Assembly (NCBI GenBank): GCA_009739215.1
Contig: VSJF01000013.1
Coordinates: 124,001 to 188,000, forward strand
Direction of reading: 5' to 3'
Source: Floccularia luteovirens
Taxonomy: Eukaryota; Basidiomycota; Agaricomycetes; Agaricales; Squamanitaceae
Length of the DNA: 64,000 nt
Shown: positions 13,568 through 26,693 of the stretch, one piece after another
Layout: the number at the start of each line of letters is the position of its first letter
Position numbering within the stretch: position 1 is the first letter of the stretch
Position numbers and translations under genes: made by a program
The notes under the pieces: model-generated
Told to the model about the DNA's origin: nothing
What the model saw: the letters and a program-made list of their open reading frames with translations, nothing else
Database searches by the model: none

Positions 13568-16500
13568 ATGCCTCCATCTAAAAAAGATCAAAGAATTGAC
13601 GGGATCTTGACTGGAGCAAAGCAAATTCTCGATGCTACGAAGGATATACTATCCTTTTGTCCTGTTCCAGGGCTGCCTGGCGCTGTCTCTACATTGTCTA
13701 CCCTTATCGATATGGTGCTTAGTAAGTCATCAAGTTGATTGTTGTGATTCATGTATTGAAGTTAGTTGATTAGAAAGAGAGGGGGAACAAAGAAACTCGG
13801 AGAGAATTAGCCAAGAATATAAATGAGCTAGCATCGATCATCGAGAAAACTGTGAAGCAAATCAATTCTATACCAGAAACCGACAATAACATGCGAAGCC
13901 GCCTTGCAACTTCCTCTGAGCTAGAGGAGAGGATAGCGACTCTCAATCGGTTCGTTGTGCTAGCACTCAACACCTGTTCTACTGAGCAGTCGGGCTTAGT
14001 GATTTAGACGATCTGACCAATATGGCCGAGGAGCTTGAGGATGGATTCCTTGGGTTTCTGTTGAGCAAAAAGAATGCGGATACATTGACGAAAATCAGGA
14101 CAGGCGTTGATAGTGCGATCAGGAAATTCTTGGTATGTATTCATTTCTGATATATCACCAACCTTGACATAACATATACCACAGATTGATGGCGAAATTT
14201 CTATCGAATTACTTGTCAATGGTATCGTTAATAATCAACTCCATGAATGTGAGCGAGTTTCCTCTTTCTGTCATAATGACTATGGACCTGTTGCTCATTA
14301 CAAATTCGCTTTTGCAGTCGACGAAAAGGCTCTAGAAAACCTCCCACACGTTAATGCTGGTTACTCTTCTGCATTGAACCCGACGAAATCGGGCACGCTT
14401 CAAGGTACCAGGACCTTATTGCTCGAAGAGCTCACAGCTTGGACCTTAAGGCCGGACTCAAACCGAAGCAGCTCTTTCATATACGTTATCAGCGGAGGTG
14501 CTGGAACTGGCAAGTCTACCATCGCTTTCGAGATGGCTCAGAGATTGGAGGAGGTCGGGGCACTTGGTGCTTCGTTCTTCTTTGTTCGCGGTGCCGACAA
14601 GTTGAATACAACAACACACGTCCTAACGACAATCGCTTACCAATTAGCACGCAATCAAAAAGAACTATACCCTCTCATAGCAACAGCTGCTAGAGAGTAT
14701 TCGAAAAAGGGCAAGCAAGGCGAACAACTTCAAGTGGACCTTTACAATCTCATTATCACGCCACTTATGAATGCCCGAACATCCCATCACCCAGTAACCA
14801 TTGTTCTAGATGCTTTAGATGAATGTACCAGAGCAGGCCAGGACGAAGTTGTGCGGCTGCTTTACCTGTTTATGGAGCAACTTCCCAGGATACTATTTCC
14901 TTTCCGGGTACTTGTAACTACCCGACCAGAGATGCATATCGAGGCCGCTCTTAATACCGAAAATCTGCGTCAAGTCTCAAAACCATACCGATTACACGAG
15001 ATACCAAGGAGTATTGTGGATCAAGACGTCAAGCTTTTTCTAGAAGCGAAACTGAAGGATCTTAGTTGCTATGAAATTATATGCAGCGCCCGCCGGAATG
15101 CTATCGAAGATCTGACCAAACTTGCTGCCGGATTGTTTATCTATGCCGACACCGTCGTCAAATTCCTTGGCAAAAATCCCCACCACGCAGTTGAGATCCT
15201 TGATGCCCTTCTCTCTGACAATGCGTCAGGTGCAGCGTTTAGCCTGAAGAATCTCGATCGGCTTTATATTGCTGTATTACAGAATGCACTCGATGATGAC
15301 GGTCTCGATATTCCTCACATGAGGGAGTATATCCAACTTGTGTTGGGCAGCCTTTCTTTGCTTCAAGACCACATGTCAACAGCTGTTCTGCATGATTTGG
15401 TCGGCGTTCCAATGAGATTTATCCGGGACATTTTGGGGCCGACTTGGTTCCGTAATACTCAAGCCAGAAAGGGACGACATCGAGATTCGCATGCTGCATG
15501 CGAGTTTTCCTCAATTTCTAATCGACAACAAGCGCTGTGATAACCCCGTATTCTATATCGACCCCTCCGTACACCACCACCGCCTTGCATCTACCTGTCT
15601 AGAATTAATGACTGTGAACTTCCCGCTAAGAAGAAACATTTGCAACCTCGAAGATCCAACAATTATGAAATTAGACATTCCAGATCTGCAGGATCGTATT
15701 AAGAAGTGTATCCCTGGAAGTTTACAATACTCGTGCATTCACTGGGCTACCCATTTGTCACAAAGTAATGTTGCAAGCCCAGTAATCTCGAATATGGTGA
15801 CTGAATTCACGAGAACAAAACTGATGGCCTGGTTGGAAATGCTAAGTTTTATGGATCGTTTAGAAGTTGCGGTTCCAGCCTTGCTTGCGGCGATGGCATG
15901 GTGCGAGGTATGTATTCTTTTCTATTCATGTAATGCAGGGAAATTTTAATCATTGCTGTCAGATCCACATCCAGGGAGAACACGAAACCCTTCAATTGAT
16001 GGATGACGCATACCGCTTGGTTTCACAATTTTACGCACCTATCGATGATTGCCCAGAGCACATCTATACATCCGGACTTCAACTAGCACCAACCTGTATT
16101 CTTACCACGCGTTACAACCAAAGCAACAGACCAACCAGTAAACACCCGATCATAACGTTAATGACACCTCGAGATTCCGCATGGGGTCACTGCCTTCACA
16201 CAACTCCAGTGGGCTTAAATGACTGTCGTGCAATGCTTTCTCCCGATGGGATGTTGATTGCGGCTGGGGCATCAGACGCAAACGTACGCATATGGGACGC
16301 CAGTATTGGATCATTGAAGAGGACGTTAGGGGGACACATCAAGGACGTTAAATGTGTTGCGTGGGCGCCTGACGGGCAGTCGCTTGCTTCTGGATCTGCT
16401 GATGGTACTTTTCGAATTTGGAATGCTGTCTCTGGGGGGCAGATACATGTCCAGCGCGTGCAAGGGGGACATTGCAAGGTGTATTTTATTGCCTGGAATC

Positions 16501-17865
16501 AAGACGGTTCACGGGTCGTCACTGGAAGTAATCCTGGTGGAGTGCAAGTATGGAACATCGACCTTGGCAAGGAGATACAGGAGACAATAGCTATTCCTAC
16601 AATGGATACAGTAATAGGTGATCTCCAAGGACATCAGCCGTGCCGTAGACAAGACAGAAGGAGGAAGACTTCGGCTTTGGGACATTAGTTGCAGCAATGG
16701 TAGGATTCTAAAGGAGCTACGCATAGAATTCTATATATTCGCAGCTGTGTTTTTACACAATGATACCCAGGTTGTTTTCTGCGGAATAAACGATGCCATT
16801 CATCTGTGGGACTTGCAATCGGGCGACTGCATTCCCAAGGTCAAATTGGAATCCAGAGTCACGTACATGGGCAAGACTCATATTATTGGTATCTCCGCGT
16901 CCCAAATGGGTGATATCGTCGTCTCGTCCACTCTGGACAACATCCATTTCTTCAATTCGACAACTTGGGAGTCGCTTGGCTCGTTCCGTGGATTCTTTTC
17001 TCTAACTGCATCATTCTCTCCTGATTGTCGCCGCCTTGTGTCATCTTATAATGATATTCAGACGTGGGACGCATCTGCAGTGCTCTCTCCAAAATCCAAA
17101 TTCACACCTTCACAGTCATCACCGACATCATCTGCAGTTATGAAGCACGATTCACCTATATATTTCGTCACTATCTCGCTAGATGGCTCGCGCGTAGCTG
17201 CCTTGTCAAAAGGAACTGTCAGTATCTGGTTTCTCCAGTCCGGGACGCTATGCTGCACTCTCCAAGGAGATTTTGCTGGTGATGCCACCTTTTCTCCTGG
17301 TGGTCGGGAAATAGCAGTCGGTGCATATAGGAAGATCTTCATATGGGACATAACGTCAGCTGAACCCTCTGTGATACGGACGATAGCTAGTGGAAACGAC
17401 TGGAATGATGTGATCACATGGTCCCCTGACGGGCGTTGGATTTGTGGTGCAGCATACGGCCCTGGTACGAAAGGACTTGGTATATTCGATGCAATGACGG
17501 GCCAAACGGAAAAATATCTTCCCTTCAGAAATGAAGAGAGACTGTGGGAAGTGGAATTCTCCAAAGATAGTACCTTGCTATACGTAGGATCCAGCGTGAA
17601 GGATGTGATATTCATATGGAAGGAAGGGGATACCGTTGATCTCGAACAGAACAAGTGGGTAACAGAAATCCAGAGGAGAGGACTGTCTTATCAGGATGGG
17701 TGGATCCTACGCGAACGGGACAGTAAGAGATTGTGTTGGGTACAAGCCGGATACGTACATATGTTTGCGCGATGGGGCAATTATTATGCTGTTGGCAAGG
17801 CCTCGGGTCAATTGGACATTTTATATATTGAGGACAGTTCTGTAGGCGTCACAACAAACTTGTAG
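13568..17865 (+). CDS. NACHT-WD40 NLR-like protein A (two frameshifts)
   Basis: STAND-class NTPase of the fungal NLR-like type, thought to act in non-self recognition and regulated cell death. Four or five short exons encode an alpha-helical N-terminal region of about 170 residues (RIDGILTGAKQILDATKDIL, then VPGLPGAVSTLSTLIDMVL) resembling MLKL/HeLo-like bundles. The NACHT domain has GGAGTGKST (about 14500), Walker B IVLDALDEC and RVLVTTRPE. WD40 repeats follow the intron at about 15907. Two frame changes interrupt it: at the GGGG at 15435-15438, where dropping one G restores ILGRLGS as in copy B, and at the GG near 16617. Both are +1. Otherwise it aligns with copy B along the full length. 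It may be a pseudogene or an intact gene with sequence errors. Confidence 0.85.
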
Positions 17866-18976
17866 AGTATAACTGTATTTTGAAACATAGGTTTAAGTAT
17901 TCATTTAATTCCTCGTTGTAGGACAACTTTTTGTGAAGGGCAGTAATTTTCTAAATATTTCTCTCATTAGAATATCATAACTGTCAATGCAGTGAATTGG
18001 GAGTTAGAAGCGACTTCATAAAATTTATCCAGAGCATTTAGTATTACCATTAAACGCGCTGTGCTCAATAAAAACACTTAATGGGCTCAGAACATGTGCT
18101 ACAGCACACATCTCAAATCTGAACCCCATAGGTCAAGAAACCATCGAGATATTTGAGGTAGGCGAAAGGAATGTCTGGCTGAGGAGTCGGATGCTATAAC
18201 TAATAGTATGCTGCTGGCAGTGAATGTCCTCCACTCTCGTAGATCATGTGATGTCCGGCTAACTGAAGGTGAAGTTGTACGATGATCAGTCTCTCACGAT
18301 TATACGGCACTCTCACAGGAAAACTGTTGCTTGTGGCAGGTAGTTTAACCATTTAAGTGGATTTCCAAGATATTCAAATTAGTTACCATTGACTATATGC
18401 AGGTCGTATAGAACCAATCTCTAGCAATGACTACCTTTCCAATGGCTCATATGTCCGCAGGCGTTTGGTCAGAGGATAGTGTTTCAATATGCCCGAGCAT
18501 TCAAATCGACAATGTCCCATAACCAATTAATATATGACCCTTAGATTGATGGTGGGCGCTTATTCTTTTTTCGAAGAACTGTTGTAATACTGGCAAGCTT
18601 TCAAAAATTCACAACTGGGTCAATTCAAAATTGCTCAAGCACTTCTTTAGTGACGGAGCATTTTTCATTGAGCGTATTAAGTCATTGAGCTAGAGCGTTA
18701 ACAATGCATTAACAAATACATGCCTTTCGACTTTCTGGGCGCTTAAACTCAAGCGACCTGCTTGTGAAAATGATGATCAATCATGCTGTGCCACCTCAGG
18801 CGCCTTAGGGCAGAACTCATGTCAATGAGGTATATGTTGAACTACTCCCACATCCTTAATCTTCTCATACTTATACCACAGTTGAAGCGTTTGTTCATAG
18901 ATACTGTTGGTCCTGTTTGACGATCTGTCCGCTGTGACCAAGGACAAACAACGTTCCGATAATAGAATCTTCGACA
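17866..18976. other. Intergenic between the two NACHT-WD40 genes
   Basis: 1.1 kb of AT-rich sequence; nothing coding or repeated was seen. It should hold the terminator of copy A and the promoter of copy B. Confidence 0.6.
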
Positions 18977-21900
18977 ATGTCTCCATCGAAAAGTGATCAA
19001 CGGATTAATGATATCCTGATTGGCACAAAGCAAATCCTTGATAGTGTGAAGGACCCACTTGGCTTGGTTCCCATTCCAGGATTACCAGGCGCTGTCTCAA
19101 CTCTATCCGCGCTCATTGGTATAATTTTGGTGTGTCTATAATAATACTATTTCCTATATTCATGCATGATTGAAGTGATCTGGTTGATCAGGTTGCCAGA
19201 GGGAATGAGGGAACACGAGAGGACCTTGCGATTAATATCAAAGCACTCACTTCAGTCATTGAGGAGACTAGGAAAACTGCAGAGTCTGTTTTGGGAACAG
19301 ATGACGACAATTTAACACGGACACGCCTATTAACATCACCTGAGTTAAAGGAAAGGGTTTCTGCACTTGAGAAGTTAGTTTTTATAATGTGGTCGAGTTC
19401 TTTACTTATGGCTGGTTATCACAGAGATCTGAAAGATCTGGCCAGTCACGCAAACAACCTTGAGAAGGGATTTCTTGGGTTGATGTTGAGTAAAAAAAAT
19501 GCGGATACATTATTGAAGATCAAGACAGGCATTGAAGATGCAACTAGAAAATTTCAGGTGTGCAAACTATTTTTCTTCATTGATTGAACCCACCTAATCG
19601 TGTCATAATATAGATTCAGGGTGGGATCACTATTGAGATGTTGATAAACGGCATTGTGAATGATATTGGGGTATGAACTGTCCTGTCTGTTGCTGGAAAA
19701 TCATATTGATGCAAGTTCATAGCATATAAAGCGTACACAGCAACAAGACCGTCAGTTCTTCCCCCGTTTGTATTAGGACTACCTACTTATTGCTCACTTC
19801 AGTCGATGAAAGAGCATTGAAGGATCTCCCTCACGTCAACGCTGGTTACTCTTCCGCATTGAATCCAACCAAATCAGGTACACTGCAGGGCACCAGAACC
19901 GCACTGCTCGAAGAGCTTATGGAGTGGTGTCTCCGACCGAACTCGAACCAAAATGGCTCCTTCATATACGTCGTTAGCGGTGGTGCTGGCACTGGCAAGT
20001 CAACTATCGCGTTTGAGATGGCTCAGAGATTAGAGGAGGCTGGGGCTCTTGGCGCCTCGTTCTTCTTCATCGGTGGTGCAAATGATTTCAATACCACATC
20101 GTATGTGCTGACAACAATTGCCTATCAATTGGCACGCAGCCATGCCGACCTATATCCTCACATCGCAAAAGCAGCTCGGGATTACAGCCGGAGGGGTAAA
20201 CAAGGAGAACAACTTCAAATGGACCTTCACAATCTTATAATCAAACCCCTCATGAATGTCCAGCCATTACATCGCCCAATCATTATTGTTTTGGATGCAC
20301 TCGATGAGTGCACTAGAGCAGCCCAGGGTGAAGTTGCCCGACTTCTTTTCCTCCTTATGGAACGACTTCCCGAACTCCCTTTTCCTGTCCGGGTGCTTGT
20401 GACTACCCGACCGGAAATGCACATCGAAGTGGCTCTTAACACTGAAAAGCTTCGTAAAGTGTCCAAACCATACAGACTACACGAAATTCCGAGGGTGATC
20501 GTCGATGGAGACATCAAAATTTTCTTTGATGCAAGGTTGACGGAACTCAGCTGCTGGGAAATGATAGTCAATGCCCGTCCTGATGTGGTCGAAGAACTTA
20601 CTAACCTTGCCGCGGGACTATTTATATATGCCGACACTGTTGTCAAATTCCTGGGTAACAAACCAGATCTTGCTGTCAAAATCCTTGATGCTCTCCTGTC
20701 AAACAATGCATCAGGTTCAGCATTTAGTTTGAAGAATCTTGATCGATTGTATATTGCCGTACTACAAAATGCGCTCGACGACGATGATTTCGATATTCCA
20801 GACATGATGAAGTACATTCAAATTGTGCTGGGTAGTCTTGCTCTACTTCAAGATCATGTATCGATTTCTGGCCTGAATGATTTGGTCGATGTTCCAGTAG
20901 AGTTCATCCGGCACATACTTGGTCGCCTTGGTTCGGTCATTTTGAAACCAGAAACGGACGATGTCGAGATACGGATGTTGCATGCGAGCTTTCCCCAATT
21001 CCTTATCGATATCCAGCGCTGTACTGATCCCAAGTTCTATATCGACAAATCTATGCACCACCGTCGCCTTACGTGGACCTGTCTAGAAGTGATGACTATG
21101 AAGTACCCGCTTAAACGGAACATATGCGAGCTCGAAGACCCAACAATAATGAAATCAAATATCCATGGTCTACACGGCATGGTCAAGAAATTTATCCGCC
21201 CAAGTTTACAATATTCGTGTGTTCACTGGGTTACTCACCTATCACAATGCCACAATCCAAGTCAGAACATCTTGAATGCGGTCACGGAGTTCATGAGAAC
21301 AAAGCTACTTGTTTGGTTGGAGGTACTCGGTTACATAGATCGACTTGAGGTTGCTGTGCCAGCCTTACTTGCGGCACTTTCATGGTGTGAGGTACGCATT
21401 TTATCTTACTGATGCAGCACAGAAAAAACTGAGATAGGATTGTAAGGTGAATATCCAAGACGAAGACAGAGACGAAATCCTTCAATTACTTGATGATACT
21501 CGCCGCCTGGTTCTCCAGTGTTATGCACCTATCAGCGTGTGTCCTGAGCACCTCTATATATCCGCACTTCGCATGGCACCATCGTGTGTTTTCACAATGT
21601 ACTACAACAACCCTGACAAAACGCTGATCAGTAATCACACTACCATGAAGTCCATGATGCCTCGAGATTCGGCTTGGGGTACTAGTCTTCACACAATCAC
21701 AAAGCTTTCATCTGGCTGTTGTGCAATGCTTTCCCCCGATGGAGGCTTGATTGCCTCCGGGTCACCGAATGGGGAGGTGCACACATGGGATGCCAGCGTT
21801 GGATCGTCAAAGAGAACGTTACTTGGCCACACCAAGGATGTCGAATGTGTTGCTTGGGGGCCTGATTGCCAGTCGCTTGCTTCTGGTTCGGCCGACGGGA

Positions 21901-23369
21901 CGATTCGTGTTTGGAATACTACTTCTGGTGCGCAAGTACATATCCAGCGTGTGCAAAGTGAAGATTGCAAAGTATACATTATAGCGTGGAGTCAAGACGG
22001 AGCACGAATTGTTACAGGGACTAAACCAGGTGGAGTACAGGTATGGGACATTGTAATTGGTAAGGAGATGAAGGGGAGAACGATTCCCTCAATAGAGCTA
22101 GTGATTGGTGTTTCCAAGGATCTGGGACATGTGGTGGAGAGGACAACCACAACAGCCCTTCGGCTGTGGGACATCAGATGCGACAACAGCATAATCCTAA
22201 AGGAGCTGCCTGTATCATTTCGAGCAGGTGCAGCTGTATTTCTGCACAACAATACGCAGATTGCATTTGCTGGACAAGACAACGGGGTTCATGTATGGGA
22301 CCTGGACTCGGGCTACTGCACTTCCAAAGTCAGGTTAGAATCTAAAATCGTTTCGAGAAATCAGGCTTTCATATATGGTATCGTCCTCTCTTCAAGCGGT
22401 AATATTCTTGCATCATCCACGCTTGACAAGATCCATCTTTTCGATACGAACACTTGGGATACCCTTGGCTCCTTCCACGGCTTCTTTAAGGACACCGCAT
22501 CATTCTCTCCAGATGATCGCCTCCTCGTTACATCATTCGCTATGATCGATACTTGGGACCTATCTTCCGTGCTTGCACCAAAATTACAAATTACTTCTAC
22601 TTCACCACCACTACCATCGTCATCATCGTCATCACAAAATATAAAACACGATTTACCTATACATTTCGTAGCTGTGTCCTCCGAAGGATCGCGTGTAGCA
22701 GCTGTGTCCTGTGATGCAGTCAGTGTCTGGACCCTCCAATCTGGTGCCTTATTTTGTGTTATCCAAGGATATTTCCTTGGCAGCGTTATATTTTCCCCAG
22801 ATGCACAGAAGATTGCAGTTGCTGCATATAATAAAACTTGTATATGGGATATCACGACAACCGAGCCTACTTTAGTGCGGAACATATCCACTGCAAACGA
22901 CGCTAATGATAGGATTACATGGTCTCGCGATGGTCGCTGGCTTGCAGGTGCAGTACATGGTCCTAATGCAGTCCGAGGGCTGGGTATATTTGATGCAGTG
23001 ACAGGCAAACTGGCAAAATATCTCTCGTTCAGCAATATGGAGAAACTTTGGCAAATAGAGTTCTCACACGATGACTCGATGCTGTATGCGAAATGTGGTG
23101 AGGATGCAAAAATATTCCAATGGAAGGAAGGGAAGGAAGTCGACTTCAAGCTCTATATGTGGCGAACAGAAAGAAAACAGAAGATGCGATACTTCCAGGG
23201 TACATGGATTGTACGGGAGAGGGATCGGAAGAGATTGTGTTGGGTGCAGCAGCAATATCCGGACTGCATTGCGCGATGGGGAAATTACTATGCAGTAGGT
23301 AGGGCTTCAGGCCAGCTGGACATTTTACACATCGAGGAAATTTCTGTAAACACGATGGAAAGTACATAG
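18977..23369 (+). CDS. NACHT-WD40 NLR-like protein B (intact)
   Basis: Tandem paralogue of the gene to its left, about 1,340 residues in six exons, with no frame break. The N-terminus (SPSKSDQRINDILIGTKQIL, VPIPGLPGAVSTLSALIG) is a helical region of about 170 residues, resembling MLKL/HeLo-like four-helix bundles; this is a resemblance, not a proven assignment. NACHT motifs: GGAGTGKST encoded near 19976-20002, Walker B IIIVLDALDEC, and VLVTTRPEMH. A helical linker leads to WD40 repeats from about 21700 onward, several ending in WD or WN (VHTWDAS, IRVWNTTSG, VQVWDIV, VHVWDLDSG, TCIWDITTT). The last intron, near 21391-21444, ends TAAG. By analogy with fungal NLRs, WD40 would sense a ligand, NACHT oligomerise and the N-terminus execute. 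No cognate effector gene is visible alongside. Confidence 0.88.
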
Positions 23370-25062
23370 ATTATATCGATGTATTCCGAATATTGAACCA
23401 AAGCAAGAAGCATGATAATGAACTGTTCACGCACTACTTACACCAACCGTTCAGAGCCACACTGCACTTTGTCGAACCCAAAGTAGCAGACTCTGAGCAG
23501 AATAAATCCCTTCAAGCTTTTTAGGAGTTTTCGAATTGCACGTGATGCCAGCGGACAGCTACTTAAGTAAATTTTTAGGATTCGGAACCCACAACGATTG
23601 TACCTCTCATTTCGTACCAAGTGGGTCCACCTAGGAATCCCCGAACCCATCATAGCAACACGAACAATATCCTGTTCAAACTCTCAGTGAGTGGGATGTA
23701 CACCATTGCCTAAGGTCGGTCGATTTTTTTATGTATGTTTTTCTCCAACATCTGACATCCCAATACACCTCTAGTAGCAGATGCTAAGTCTTTTCGACAT
23801 CGACCCACCTCTCAATACTAGCTGCATATTTGAACCATCAATCTTGCAGCAGCTTTGGTCCGTATCCTCTGATCTAGGCGTACAGCTTCAATGCGAATCG
23901 ACAGCCGACTATGGCAAACCGTGACGACACGCTTGTATTCCACACCTACATCGTAAGATGTCAAAATCTTGGACCACAAAGTGCGACTCACTATTATTTT
24001 CTGAGTAATTGTTGCAAGCACTGAAAATAAGTTCTGTATCCTGATCGTGATTGCATCGAACACGTCGGAAGGAGGTTGGGAGCGGAGCGAATCCCAGCTT
24101 TTTATGTCGAAGAAAAGTTTGATCATTTCTTCAACATAAAAACGTGGTATTCACTCAGCGATCGTGCAATGGTGAAGCTTTCCGAGTAGTTAAGAGCTCA
24201 AGCGCTCAAGTCCTTCCCATGAGTAGTAGGTCTTGGCCCAGATTAATTAAGAACTATAAACGATAGGGTCCCCGCATAGTCTATAGCCTAGCTTTAGCTA
24301 TTACAATTGAAGGTGGTGCTGTGTTCTTAGTAGTATCTACTTGCCATCCGTACATTCAAGAACGCGCAGGGAAGGCGTGAAATAGGATAGTGTTCTTACT
24401 GTAATGGGGTGAAAATGCCCGTAGGACTACATTATAACCAGAATATCGTGCCAAACGACAGTTTCGTCATGATTCCCGCTACCTTTAGCTATAGGTAGTG
24501 GGTCTTGCAGGATTGAAACAAATTTTCGCGTAATTTCACGTTTTCCCGTCAAATTCGCGAGATACGGGTTTCGATTACAACAATTTTGTAATGGTCGATC
24601 ATATCATTAGAAACAATTTGTACAGGTCTCCACAAAAGTCGGTGAAACCAGTCCCCCCTCAAACAATACAATGTCATTAATCACTTGACAGGTTCTTTAA
24701 TCGTCGTGATCTCTTCAACTGTTCTTCATTACAGTCTTAACAATGTTGCAATAGTATTATTGCATTCAATACTTCAATACATGGTACTTTAAAACAAATT
24801 CCTTGTGCACTTCAAACCTCCAACTTCAACCTAATTTCATGTAAATGGTAGCAGGCTCTGCCGTGCACGAAGCACGGCCTTAAGGACTTATTATACATAG
24901 TTACAATGTCTAGATTGGTGTGGGTGTCATAGGCATAGGATCAGAGGAGCCGCTACAAATTATAATAAACGATCAAGAGACGAGTTACAAACTTGGTATA
25001 TATCCACCATGACATCCTAAGTTTTCTGCTCATAGACTTGCACCATTTCAAGAGCCTCACTC
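23370..25062. other. Intergenic, 1.7 kb
   Basis: No supportable gene. The best minus-strand ORF (23818-24126) is 102 codons with no recognisable domain. There is a small imperfect hairpin around GTGCACGAAGCAC near 24860. Confidence 0.55.
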
Positions 25063-26503
25063 ATGTCTACATCGCAGTCAATTGTATCCATATCCAAGAA
25101 ACGTGCAAGGAGCCTCAGCATTACAGATGATTCAGATGTGCCCTCAAAGAGGGCTCTACTGCAGGAAGAAGATAATTGTGTGCCCTTAGCGAAGTCTACT
25201 CCGTCGGGTTATAAAAGAGATAAAGACTACTACATGGAAGATGGGAGTTGTGTGATATTGGTTCAGGACACTCTGTTTAATGTGAGCTTTCTCTATGGTC
25301 GTGTATGCAACGACTCCGGGGTAGTCCTGAACCCTGATTGATACCCTACCCCGGCAAGGTCCACAAATCTATCCTGAGCAAGGATACCTCAACCTTCAGT
25401 GCCATGTTCTCGTTGCCCCAAGGAAAGGCGAACACAGAAGGAAGGTCGGATGAAAATCCAATTATCTTGTCTGGTGATACGGTTACCGAATTTCGAAATT
25501 TCCTATGGGCTCTGTACGCCTTGTCAGTGCCTTGTCATGTCTTTTTTCCCCGAACGATTACTGATACTCCTCCAGACCCCCAGAAATTATGTCGATTACT
25601 TCCTCTACGACAAAACTAATACAGCTCATTGACGTTGCTCAGACTGCAAATAAATATTCGTTTAAAACAATGGAAACATGGGCATTAGATGCAATCCAAG
25701 ACTTCATAGAGCGTAAACCACTTCCCATTTTTGCGATGATGCCACAGATACCACTACCAACATCTCCCCAGGATCCTCCTACCTCAATGTCACTACAAGC
25801 AGCTGAGGCCATACCCAAAGAATACCTAAGGCGACTATTTCGTTTGGCCAAGCTTTGCGATCACCAGAGACTCTTAAACTCCATGGTCAATCTTTTAAAA
25901 CAGCTGATGGTTTCCTCTATATCTTATACTTTCCTCGCCATGGAAATTGCTGATGAATTTGACTTGGATATGCTTCGGGGCATTGCATACCTGGAAGTGA
26001 TGCATAAAGCTGCATTTGTTAAGAATGCAAGAGTAGAGATCAGCTCAAAGTCAAATCAAATCGTGGTGCAGCGTGGCTTTTCTGAACCACTCGTAACTCG
26101 GACTGAACTAGCTGATTCTTCTTCCTCGTCTTCGACACATCTATCTGCTAAGCAGCAACTTCGCCTCTTGGCAGGATACTACCGCTTGACAGATACATGG
26201 GAGCGCCTGCGCACCGTCCCGCCTCACTTTGACCATGCACCAGCATGTGGTGCGACGTGGCACCAATCTGGTTGCACACAAAGTTGGTTAGAGTTTTGGA
26301 AAGAGAATACACGGATTGACAGTGTGCTTTCCCGAGGTGCAGCTGATGTATTGGGTCGACTGAGGCAGGTGCATAAGGAATTTGATAGATGGGGCAGCGC
26401 AACTTTTATGCATCATGACTGTCGCTTGGCGGCACGCAAAAGTTTGCAGGAGATTATCAAGAGGGTGGAAGATGCTCTTCCAGAATTTTTCTCTGATGCT
26501 TAG
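25063..26503 (+). CDS. BTB/POZ domain protein
   Basis: Member of the large agaricomycete BTB family; BTB domains mediate dimerisation and Cullin-3 or transcription-factor contacts, but these fungal members have no assigned target. Three exons, 25063-25281, 25359-25522 and 25576-26503, total 1,311 bases (436 residues) in frame. A Ser/Lys/Arg-rich leader of about 50 residues may carry a nuclear signal (KKRARS). The BTB fold follows: YYMEDGSCVILVQDTLFNVHKSILSKDTSTFSAMF, then ENPIILSGDTVTEFRNFLWALYALPPEI and a helix IDVAQTANKYSFKTMETWALD. The C-terminal 250 residues are helical, with a conserved late Cys/His segment (ACGATWHQSGCTQSW). Intact; only 190 bases separate its stop from the convergent gene on the right. 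Confidence 0.85.
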
Positions 26504-26693
26504 AGCTTCTGTGTATTTGACTTTCCTAACCGTTTATCCTGATTACTATTGTTCTTTTGTTGTTATAGTCATGCGGGTCTCGATAATATACATTGTAAAA
26601 CGTATGTTATTCTTCTATTCCAATACTGCAGTTCGAAGTTGTACTATGTACTATGCTATATGTTTAATTGACTAACGATACAAATATATTATC

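Noticed and set aside
13335..13577. 80-codon minus-strand ORF overlapping the start of NACHT gene A
   Set aside because: It could not be spliced in phase to the small gene on its left, and its start overlaps the plus-strand first exon; it is probably promoter sequence.
22361..23149. 262-codon minus-strand ORF inside NACHT-WD40 gene B
   Set aside because: It is antisense to a well-supported exon and shows no domain; the same kind of shadow ORF (17058-17654) occurs antisense to copy A.
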